Shown here piece by piece: positions 1 to 4,526 of a DNA stretch of 8,375 nucleotides. The translations under genes and the position numbers were made by a program. The stretch covers positions 1 through 8,375 of the forward strand of contig CAMAUB010000053.1 in assembly GCA_945861315.1 (NCBI GenBank). The letters are read 5' to 3'. This DNA is from Chlamydia trachomatis (GTDB lineage: Bacteria > Chlamydiota > Chlamydiia > Chlamydiales > JAAKFR01). The notes below the pieces were generated by a model that was not told the DNA's origin, did not search any database, and saw only the letters and a list, made by a program, of their open reading frames with translations. Within the stretch, counting starts at the first letter, position 1. Each line of letters starts with the position of its first letter.

Positions 1-93
1 ACGCAGGTCAAAATTATCATTCCGGATTTAATCGACTATATGCAAGAGGTAGACTTTGAGAAAGAGGCAAAGCTACTTGCAAAGATGGTGTAA
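1..93 (+). CDS. 3' end of an unrecognised gene (partial, truncated by window edge)
   Basis: Frame 1 is open from the first base to a TAA at 91-93 and gives 30 residues ending in EKEAKLLAKMV. The other two forward frames hit stops within this stretch. The peptide is a mix of hydrophobic and acidic/basic residues (KIIIPDLIDYMQEVDFEKEA) that looks like an ordinary soluble C-terminal helix. There is too little to assign a family. It is followed after about 50 bp by the palindromic element at 145-310, so the native 3' flank of this gene may have been altered by that insertion. Confidence 0.5.
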   Translation, partial: TQVKIIIPDLIDYMQEVDFEKEAKLLAKMV

Positions 94-144
94 TGCGTGT
101 TACATTCACAAGACGTCAAGAGTAAAAATCGCAGATAAAAAAAA

Positions 145-310
145 TAGACATCTTGCGTAACTTATCGTGAGTCGAAAAATGAGAGATTTTTGCGTAGATT
201 TTTTCCGTGCGTTTTTTGATATACTCAAATGGAGTAGGCTAAAAACGCACGGAAAAAAGATGCGCAAAAAGATCCATTTAACGACCATGAGAAGTTACGT
301 AAGATGTCTA
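145..310. mobile_element. MITE-like 166-bp imperfect palindrome
   Basis: The whole segment folds back on itself. The outer arms 145-163 and 292-310 match at 18 of 19 positions (TAGACATCTTGCGTAACTT against the reverse complement of the right end). An inner 18-bp perfect arm (TTTTTTCCGTGCGTTTTT) at 199-216 pairs with 241-258. A short central hairpin is TACTC (222-226) with GAGTA (232-236). Both ends are TA, as expected if a Tc1/mariner or IS630-type transposase had duplicated a TA target. No transposase is encoded, so it would be non-autonomous. The minus-strand open frame across it is a by-product of the palindrome. It ends 22 bp before the start codon of the gene at 333 and so sits where that gene's promoter should be. 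A REP-like or transcript-hairpin role is an alternative. Confidence 0.75.
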
Positions 311-332
311 ATGCTGTGAAAGAGGAAAAATA

Positions 333-713
333 GTGGAAGTTGGGCACAGATTACAATTTCAATGTCACCAATGTGATTCGCCAATTTTGTTTTCTGTGCT
401 CGAGAAGAAAAATTTCCATGCTGGAGTTGTCTGCCCATGCTGCCGACAAAAATATGCCTTTGATGATGATACCCTTCAAAATCATCTTAAGAAATTTGAG
501 GCGTTATGCCGCCAACTTCACGCTTCCAATGACATTTTAGGGAAGACTGCGATTGCAATTGATGTGGGATCTCATCACGTCAAAGTGCCCTTTAATATAT
601 TACTGACAAGACTGAGTACTGTGATTGAGTTAACAGTTAATGGAAAAACATCTCAGATCGCCTTTAGAGTTGAGCCTCTTATTGACGTTCCTGAAGCTTC
701 AAGCTCAGTATAA
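333..713 (+). CDS. Small protein with a two-CxxC zinc-ribbon-like motif, function unknown
   Basis: This encodes 126 residues starting at GTG (333-335), with an AGAGG Shine-Dalgarno at 321-325 seven bases upstream. No in-frame ATG serves better. Residues 11-14 (CHQC) and 34-37 (CPCC) form two CxxC knuckles about 20 residues apart, the usual spacing of a zinc ribbon. The rest (about 40-126) has a helix-like stretch (LQNHLKKFEALCRQLHAS), then alternating hydrophobic segments that look like beta strands (KTAIAIDVGSHHVKVPF and TVIELTVNGKTSQIAFRV). There is no signal peptide or membrane segment, so it is probably cytoplasmic. The motif suggests metal binding and possibly nucleic-acid or protein contact, but no family is recognised. 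Its last 61 bp overlap the convergent lipoprotein gene. The palindrome at 145-310 lies just upstream. Confidence 0.7.
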   Translation: MEVGHRLQFQCHQCDSPILFSVLEKKNFHAGVVCPCCRQKYAFDDDTLQNHLKKFEALCRQLHASNDILGKTAIAIDVGSHHVKVPFNILLTRLSTVIELTVNGKTSQIAFRVEPLIDVPEASSSV

Positions 714-1069
714 TAACATTCGCATCTCACGATGACATTTTGCCCATCTAGCAATGAGTTAACAATCATTTTTGTTGCTTCTATTGGAAGAAGAAGGCGT
801 TGCCCTCCTTCAAACAAGGCGCAATTGCATTTATAACTTTGAGAGTTAATTGTAAAGACCACTTCATTGCTCTTAATGATCTCATTGCTCAGAACATTGA
901 GATAACCATACTGCCCAAACGTTCCTTGCAACAATTCAAATTGAAACGCGCCAGTTTTCCTAGAAGGTGTATAGCGAGCTATATGATTTTTACCTTTGAG
1001 ACTTTCGAATTCCCAAGCTGTATTAGATTTGCTACAACCAATTAGAAGAAGCAGCGCTAATATACTCAT
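653..1069 (-). CDS. Putative lipoprotein, function unknown, start within a palindromic insertion
   Basis: The chosen ATG at 1069 gives 138 residues beginning MSILALLLLIGCSKSN. This is a hydrophobic stretch followed by a lipobox (LIGC, Cys12), so signal peptidase II processing and lipid anchoring are expected. The mature part has two close cysteine pairs late in the chain (YKCNC and RCECYY) and alternating strand-like segments. No family is recognised. The signal peptide has no basic residue before the hydrophobic core, which is unusual. The frame stays open upstream through 1282 and would add RRPKFSFRAW before the core, but that DNA belongs to the palindromic elements at 1061-1327. No Shine-Dalgarno precedes 1069. 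The in-frame ATG at 1138 is an alternative start. The element probably replaced the native 5' end, so expression is uncertain. The 3' end overlaps the gene at 333-713 convergently by 61 bp. Confidence 0.6.
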   Translation of the reverse strand: MSILALLLLIGCSKSNTAWEFESLKGKNHIARYTPSRKTGAFQFELLQGTFGQYGYLNVLSNEIIKSNEVVFTINSQSYKCNCALFEGGQRLLLPIEATKMIVNSLLDGQNVIVRCECYYTELEASGTSIRGSTLKAI

Positions 1070-1224
1070 CCAAGCTCGAAATGAGAATTTCGGCCGGCGT
1101 GAAAGCTCTCGCGATTGATCGATCGTAATCGACCTCATATTTCTAATATTGGGTCGATTACGATCGATCAATCCCGAGGCTTTGACGCGGCCCAAATTTC
1201 TCATTTTGAGCTTGGATGAGTATA
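1061..1224. mobile_element. MITE-like 164-bp imperfect palindrome with TATA ends
   Basis: The terminal arms 1061-1077 (TATACTCATCCAAGCTC) and 1208-1224 are perfect 17-bp inverted repeats. The innermost arms, 1113-1134 and 1152-1173, are a perfect 22-bp inverted repeat containing GATCGATCGTAATCGACC, with a 17-nt AT-rich loop (1135-1151). The region between the terminal and inner arms pairs imperfectly, including a small hairpin (CGAAAT-GAGA-ATTTCG) at 1077-1092. No transposase is encoded. Size, TA ends and fold-back design are very like the element at 145-310, although most of the sequence differs. It contains the start codon used for the lipoprotein gene and abuts the next palindrome at 1223. 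Confidence 0.75.
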
Positions 1225-1327
1225 TACCCAAACAACCTAAAGAATTGAATTTGGACTGATTCGATAGCTTTTCCCGACTCATGATAAGTTATACCCAAAT
1301 TCCAATTCTTCAAGTTGTTTGGGTATA
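1223..1327. mobile_element. MITE-like 105-bp palindrome adjoining the previous element
   Basis: The outermost 14 bp (TATACCCAAACAAC, 1223-1236) match the reverse complement of 1314-1327 perfectly. The arms continue with few mismatches through AAGAATTG and AATTTGG (left, about 1240-1254; right, about 1295-1310). The loop is about 1255-1294. It shares its first TA (1223-1224) with the last TA of the element at 1061-1224, as if one inserted at the other's TA end. It lies 34 bp beyond the stop codon of the Cys-rich gene at 1362. Transcribed from the minus strand it would form a long stem and might also end that operon's transcript, but no T-run terminator is visible. Confidence 0.7.
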
Positions 1328-1361
1328 AGCAAGAAGTCTAACGCCCTTTTCATTAGTGTGA

Positions 1362-1697
1362 CTATGAGCTTTCATTGCTAGAACAAATAATGATTGCAGC
1401 AGTAACAACTATGGCTGCAATAGCTACAACGATTGCACAAACAGTTATACTACACTCTGTTCCACATACAGGGGCGCAGGGATAACACGGAGCTGGTGCA
1501 CAGGGTGCAGCGCAAGGTGTAGGCGTTCCACATGAATTATTCGGGCAAGATTCACTACCACAGCAGCAAGGACAGTAATTACAATCTGGGCAGTAGCCAT
1601 GATTGTAATTTTGGTAGTCAAAAAAAGTATCATCAACTGCAAATACACTTTGAGCACTCATTAACGTGATTAAAAGTAGTGCAATAAATCTTTTCAT
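1362..1697 (-). CDS. Small exported Cys-rich protein with C-terminal hydrophobic segment (paralogue 2)
   Basis: The ATG at 1697 gives 111 residues. AAAGGA at 1701-1706 is the ribosome-binding site, although it is only three bases away. The frame is open further upstream, but those codons come from a neighbouring gene relic. Residues 1-20 (MKRFIALLLITLMSAQSVFA) are a signal peptide with an AxA-type cleavage site before VDD. Residues 36-87 hold 15 cysteines in short CxxC, CxC and CAPxPC units. Residues about 84-104 are strongly hydrophobic (VCAIVVAIAAIVVTAAIIIC), followed by a six-residue tail. The protein should be exported and could be membrane anchored, with cysteines available for disulfide cross-links or metal. 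Chlamydiae use Cys-rich envelope proteins for wall-like cross-linking, but this is not recognisably OmcA or OmcB. It is a near-copy of the product of 1784-2182, lacking 19 residues and one DPC unit. Confidence 0.8.
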   Translation of the reverse strand: MKRFIALLLITLMSAQSVFAVDDTFFDYQNYNHGYCPDCNYCPCCCGSESCPNNSCGTPTPCAAPCAPAPCYPCAPVCGTECSITVCAIVVAIAAIVVTAAIIICSSNESS

Positions 1698-1704
1698 ATA
1701 TCCT

Positions 1705-1776
1705 TTATTCACTGAAACTACTAGTAGTCGAATGGTTGTTTCCTGTGAGAGCAATCACTATAGCTCCAGCTGCATT
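1705..1776 (-). pseudogene. 3' relic of a duplicated copy of the gene at 2190-2510
   Basis: Read on the minus strand, this stretch encodes NAAGAIVIALTGNNHSTTSS and three more residues, then TAA at 1705-1707. The C-terminus of the upstream gene (2190-2510) reads VAGAIAITGNNSATSSNGSAD then TAA. The two align as homologous tails. In both places TAA lies exactly seven bases before the ATG of a Cys-rich gene, inside the same TAAAGGATATATG context. The stretch therefore looks like the leftover end of a second copy whose 5' part was deleted. It remains in frame with an ATG at 1792-1794, giving a possible 29-residue peptide. Expression is unproven. Confidence 0.7.
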
Positions 1777-1794
1777 CACAATTTTAACTTCCAT
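1774..1794. repeat. 21-bp direct repeat, copy 2 (cassette junction)
   Basis: This segment matches 2531-2551 at 20 of 21 positions, in the same orientation. Here it spans the stop codon of the Cys-rich gene at 1784 and the start of the relic at 1705-1776. The other copy lies in the leader of the gene at 2190-2510. It therefore marks the left boundary of the duplicated two-gene cassette, and supplies the TAA that ends the paralogue at 1784. Confidence 0.75.
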
Positions 1795-2182
1795 TGCTAG
1801 AACAAATAATGATTGCAGCAGCAGCAGCTAGGGCTGCAATACCTACAACGATTGCACAAACAGATATACCACACTCTGTTCCACATACAGGGGCGCAGGG
1901 ATCACACGGGTCACAGGGAGCTGGTGCACAGGGTGCAGCACAAGGTGTAGGCGTTCCACAAGGAGCTCCAGGAGGGCAGGGGGGGGGATCTTGTGGATAA
2001 GGAGCTGGTGTTTCACATGAATTATTTGGGCAAGAGCCACCACCACAGCGGCAAGGACAGTAATTACAATCTGGGCAATAGCCGTGATTGTAATTTTGGT
2101 AGTCAAAAAAAGTATCATCAACTGCAAACGCGCTTTGAGCACTCATTAACAAGATCAAAAGTAGTGCAATAAAGCTTTTCAT
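1784..2182 (-). CDS. Small exported Cys-rich protein with C-terminal hydrophobic segment (paralogue 1)
   Basis: The ATG at 2182 gives 132 residues, with AAAGGA just upstream overlapping the preceding gene's stop codon. Residues 1-20 (MKSFIALLLILLMSAQSAFA) are a signal peptide. The segment VDDTFFDYQNYNHGYCPDCN is identical to paralogue 2. Seventeen cysteines lie between residues 36 and 109 in CxxC, CxC and Pro-rich CAPAPCDPCDPC units, and another at 127. Residues about 107-126 are hydrophobic and Ala-rich, before the tail CSSNGS. Compared with the gene at 1362 it carries an extra Pro-rich segment at residues 57-75, encoded in part by nine consecutive C on the coding strand (1979-1987). The likely role is an envelope protein open to disulfide bonding. 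No family is recognised. It follows the gene at 2190-2510 by seven bases, so the two are co-transcribed and probably coupled in translation. Confidence 0.85.
   Translation of the reverse strand: MKSFIALLLILLMSAQSAFAVDDTFFDYQNYNHGYCPDCNYCPCRCGGGSCPNNSCETPAPYPQDPPPCPPGAPCGTPTPCAAPCAPAPCDPCDPCAPVCGTECGISVCAIVVGIAALAAAAAIIICSSNGS
1979..1987. repeat. Homopolymer G9/C9 tract within the Cys-rich gene
   Basis: Nine consecutive G on the plus strand read as CCC CCC CCC (Pro66-Pro68) in the minus-strand gene 1784-2182. The run lies inside the 57-bp segment that the tandem paralogue lacks. A change of one base would shift the frame and remove most of the Cys-rich tail and the hydrophobic segment. Runs of this kind are classical slipped-strand sites. 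Confidence 0.9.
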
Positions 2183-2189
2183 ATATCCT

Positions 2190-2510
2190 TTAGTCGGCAC
2201 TACCATTTGAACTGGTTGCGCTATTATTACCGGTAATAGCAATAGCACCAGCAACTGCTGCTGCTAGAACTACTGCTCTTACAACAAGTTGACCACCGCC
2301 GGTGATGAGTGCCGCATTGGCTCCCGTTTGCGTTGAGTTTGTCTCTTGAGCAAGGTCTTTGGTAGTAGATTCTGCGGCAAGAAGTTCATCTCCTTGTAAC
2401 AAAATAACCGATTGTTCATTTTCACTTTGTAGCTCTTCTGCAAATAAAGGTTGTTCTACTGCAAAAATCATTATTGTAAATATCAGAAGTGCTGAAATTA
2501 TTTTTTTCAA
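2190..2510 (-). CDS. Small exported protein with Ala-rich hydrophobic C-terminus, function unknown
   Basis: This encodes 106 residues starting at TTG (2508-2510). A strong AGGAGA Shine-Dalgarno lies six bases upstream (2517-2522), which decides the start. Residues 1-24 (MKKIISALLIFTIMIFAVEQ then PLFA) are a typical signal peptide, followed by an acidic, polar middle (EELQSENEQSVILLQGDELL and on to about residue 70). Residues about 74-93 are hydrophobic and Ala-rich, ending in the polar tail NNSATSSNGSAD. There are no cysteines, unlike its partner genes. The design of signal peptide, variable middle, hydrophobic segment and short SSNGS-type tail parallels the Cys-rich proteins downstream, so the products may act at the same site. 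It is the first gene of the cassette, and its stop codon overlaps the next gene's ribosome-binding site. No family is recognised. Confidence 0.75.
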   Translation of the reverse strand: MKKIISALLIFTIMIFAVEQPLFAEELQSENEQSVILLQGDELLAAESTTKDLAQETNSTQTGANAALITGGGQLVVRAVVLAAAVAGAIAITGNNSATSSNGSAD

Positions 2511-2530
2511 TTCGTATCTCCTATTTTCAA

Positions 2531-2551
2531 ATTCACAATTTTGACTTCCAT
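2531..2551. repeat. 21-bp direct repeat, copy 1 (leader of the cassette)
   Basis: This lies 20 bp upstream of the TTG start of the gene at 2190-2510 and matches 1774-1794 at 20 of 21 positions. Its presence at both places fits duplication of a unit that begins here and runs through the Cys-rich gene. Confidence 0.75.
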
Positions 2552-2556
2552 CTACT

Positions 2557-2562
2557 GTTATA
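2557..2562 (-). promoter_or_regulatory. Possible -10 hexamer (TATAAC) for the small exported-protein cassette
   Basis: On the minus strand TATATAAC lies just after the stop codon of the gene at 2576 and about 45 bases before the TTG start of the gene at 2190-2510. No good -35 hexamer is seen at the usual distance. The call rests on the -10 match and the position only. Confidence 0.25.
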
Positions 2563-2575
2563 TAAAGTCATGGAT

Positions 2576-3073
2576 TTATTTATCTACTTGAAAAGATTGA
2601 ATAGCTTCGAAAAAAAGTGGACAAAACTTGCCAAATTCTTCTCGTAAACATGTTCCAGTAATTACATAAGCAGTTTGATCAAGGATAATTGAGGCTTGAA
2701 TAAAACGTACAGGTCCCCATCCGCTAGCTCGATCAATTTGCAATATTTTTGCGTCACCAGCTTTGGTTTTTATTATGCCAAGTTCTTGGCAATGGCTTTC
2801 AGGTTCTTTTTCATGATAAACTTTTGCGGCCGCAAAATATTCATTAAGCTCCATATTTGTTGCTTCAAGTGCCACATTGAGCGTTGGGCGAAATGTGCTT
2901 TTTCCAGTCCCAATATAGAGGCACTCTACTGTTTTTGGAAGTTGTGTTATGTCATCAACACGATCCCACCCCTTTGGGGAAGTGAGATGAAAATCTGCAA
3001 AGCATTGATTTGAAAATAGGAACAACAAAATCATTGCGACAGAGTGACTTGAAATTTCCTTGAGTTTTATCAT
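2576..3073 (-). CDS. Exported protein, possible PsbP/DcrB-like fold
   Basis: The ATG at 3073 gives 165 residues. Residues 1-27 (MIKLKEISSHSVAMILLFLF then SNQCFA) are a signal peptide, with cleavage expected before DFHL. The mature part begins with strands around FHLTSPKGWDRVDD, has a helix-like middle (NMELNEYFAAAKVYHEKEPE), then strands GDAKILQIDRAS, RFIQASIILDQTAYVITGTC and a final helix ending FFEAIQSFQVD. This order, and the phrase pattern of Pro-Lys-Gly-Trp early and a closing FxxAxxSF helix, resembles the PsbP/DcrB-type alpha-beta fold used by many small periplasmic or lipoprotein-like proteins. That is a fold-level guess and gives no function. The gene is divergent from atpE across 35 bp. 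The next minus-strand gene starts 65 bp downstream, so the two might share a transcript. Confidence 0.75.
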   Translation of the reverse strand: MIKLKEISSHSVAMILLFLFSNQCFADFHLTSPKGWDRVDDITQLPKTVECLYIGTGKSTFRPTLNVALEATNMELNEYFAAAKVYHEKEPESHCQELGIIKTKAGDAKILQIDRASGWGPVRFIQASIILDQTAYVITGTCLREEFGKFCPLFFEAIQSFQVDK

Positions 3074-3108
3074 TCTGTTTGCGAAACTCCCGTTAGAGGT
3101 TTAACATA

Positions 3109-3735
3109 ATGAATTCACTAGATACTGGCAAAGATAAAATAAAAAAAATCTGCGAGATTCTTAAAACGGAGACCTTAGAGCCCGCAAAGCAAGAGGCCGC
3201 TTCAATTATTGCTCAGGCAGAGGCTAAAGCGCGCTCCATTATTCAGTTAGCTGAAGAGAAGGCTAATGAGATTATGGTTAAAGCCGCAGACAAAAATAAA
3301 AAAGAGAGGCAAGTTTTTGAAACGTCTCTCAAGCAAGCATGTGCTCAAGGCATGGAAGAGCTGCGTCAAAACATAGAGACAAAATTACTGAATACTCATC
3401 TTGCTGATTGGGTCAGTAAGCAGAGTATTGATCCATCAGTTGGAGCAAAATTAATTACAGCCCTAGTCGCGGCCATTGAAAAAGAGGGAACATCAGCAGA
3501 TTTTTCAGCGCTTATACCAAAAACAATCAAGACTAGTGAGGTCAACGCCCTTTTAGCAAAAGATGTTTTGGACAAGCTCAAAGAAAAAAGTGTTACTGTT
3601 GGAGAATTCATGGGTGGTGTTCAACTGAAACTTCATGAACAAAAATTGACACTAGATCTGAGCAGCGATGCAATTCAAGAGCTTCTTGAACGCTACCTGC
3701 AAAGAGATTTTCGTGAGATTATCTTTAGGCAATGA
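3109..3735 (+). CDS. atpE: V-type ATPase subunit E (peripheral stalk)
   Basis: This encodes 208 residues from ATG at 3109, with AGAGG nine bases upstream (3095-3099). Residues about 1-95 are a long charged helix rich in Ala, Lys and Glu (for example EAASIIAQAEAKARSIIQLA), typical of the coiled-coil half of subunit E. Residues about 95-208 form the globular part that caps the A3B3 head, with the closing helix IQELLERYLQRDFREIIF. Length is normal for bacterial and archaeal E subunits. In known enzymes E pairs with subunit G as the stator, but no G gene is seen here. This is the first gene of the operon, and its stop codon overlaps the next start as ATGA. The call rests on the sequence pattern and the order of the following genes. 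Confidence 0.93.
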   Translation: MNSLDTGKDKIKKICEILKTETLEPAKQEAASIIAQAEAKARSIIQLAEEKANEIMVKAADKNKKERQVFETSLKQACAQGMEELRQNIETKLLNTHLADWVSKQSIDPSVGAKLITALVAAIEKEGTSADFSALIPKTIKTSEVNALLAKDVLDKLKEKSVTVGEFMGGVQLKLHEQKLTLDLSSDAIQELLERYLQRDFREIIFRQ

Positions 3736-4526
3736 GAGAATATTTTTTCTTAGCGAGTTTACTTCCAGAACTAGAAATTGGACATGTTCCAAGTCTTGGC
3801 TATGAAGAGCTTAAGGAATTGTTACGTATTAATTTGTCTAGTGACGATCTAGACAAAACTAAAGAGTTTTTGCGTCAAATTGATTTTGAAAACATACGAG
3901 CGTTCTGGGCAAAAGAGCCATTTGACCCACGTGGAAACATTTCATATGATGAGCTTGAGCAAGCTTTGATCGATTATTCTTGGCCTGATGATGAAGCGTT
4001 CCCCTACTTTTTTACCGACTTCTTGCAAAAGTACAAGTCTAATGAAGATAGACTAGCGAATTTCCAGCTGCTGCTTAGTCAATTTTATGATTATCAAATG
4101 GAGCATCAAGAAGGGTTTTTAAAGTACTACTTTGAGTTCCAAAAAAAGTGGCGCCTTGTGATTTTGGGCTATAGGGCGAAGGTTCTTGAAAAAGATGTTG
4201 CAAAAGAGCTACAGTATGAAGATGTAACGGAACCATTTGTTGCAGAGATTCTTGCGCAAAAAGATGCGAAGGTCTATGAACCGCCATTCGAATATAAGGA
4301 TTTGAAGCCTGTTTTTGAAGCACACAAAGAAAATCCGCTTGAATTGCATAAAGCGCTTTATGAATATCAATTTAATCATATGATCGAGATTTGGGGTGGA
4401 GATCTATTCACAATCGATCGGATGTTAAACTATATGGCTAGGCTAATTATTGTGGAGCGATGGAATGAACTTGACATCCAAAAAGGAATTGAATTGATCA
4501 ATCAGATTGAAAGGAATGTACAATGA
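3732..4526 (+). CDS. DUF2764 family protein of the V-ATPase operon, candidate C-type subunit
   Basis: This encodes 264 residues starting MREYFFLASLLPELEIG. It overlaps atpE and atpA by 4 bp on each side, so its translation is tied to the ATPase subunits. The sequence is rich in aromatic residues and almost entirely helical in appearance, with no signal peptide. Recognisable stretches are YYFLASLLP-like N-terminus, SWPDDEAFPYFFTDFL (about 83-98), and LARLII-type C-terminal helix followed by RWNELDIQKGIELINQIERN. It matches the chlamydial protein that sits between atpE and atpA (CT309 in C. trachomatis), grouped as DUF2764. In operons of Thermus or Enterococcus type, subunit C lies between E and A, and C/AC39 is likewise a helical protein joining rotor shaft to membrane ring. 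I infer a C-like role. It is not proven. Confidence 0.85.
   Translation: MREYFFLASLLPELEIGHVPSLGYEELKELLRINLSSDDLDKTKEFLRQIDFENIRAFWAKEPFDPRGNISYDELEQALIDYSWPDDEAFPYFFTDFLQKYKSNEDRLANFQLLLSQFYDYQMEHQEGFLKYYFEFQKKWRLVILGYRAKVLEKDVAKELQYEDVTEPFVAEILAQKDAKVYEPPFEYKDLKPVFEAHKENPLELHKALYEYQFNHMIEIWGGDLFTIDRMLNYMARLIIVERWNELDIQKGIELINQIERNVQ

Noticed and set aside
106..288. Minus-strand open frame of 60 residues
   Set aside because: It lies almost wholly in the fold-back element at 145-310, has no ribosome-binding site, and its low-complexity Phe/Lys-rich composition comes from the A/T runs of the arms.
1070..1282. N-terminal extension of the lipoprotein frame to 1282
   Set aside because: The added 71 codons fall within two palindromic elements and give an implausible Arg-rich leader before the lipobox. 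It is kept only as an open alternative in the start-site discussion.
1061..1327. Palindromes as intrinsic terminators or a CRISPR array
   Set aside because: There is no T-run after the stems and no regularly spaced repeat-spacer pattern. The arms are much longer than terminator stems, and TA-bounded fold-back elements explain them better.
1698..1754. Upstream extension of the Cys-rich gene to 1754
   Set aside because: These codons overlap the relic of the partner gene in another frame. The signal peptide and ribosome-binding site both place the start at 1697.
1794..2000. Plus-strand frame with collagen-like Gly-Ala-Gln repeats
   Set aside because: It is the antisense of the Pro/Cys repeats in the gene at 1784-2182, lacks a ribosome-binding site, and the minus-strand frame has a good signal peptide and a close paralogue.
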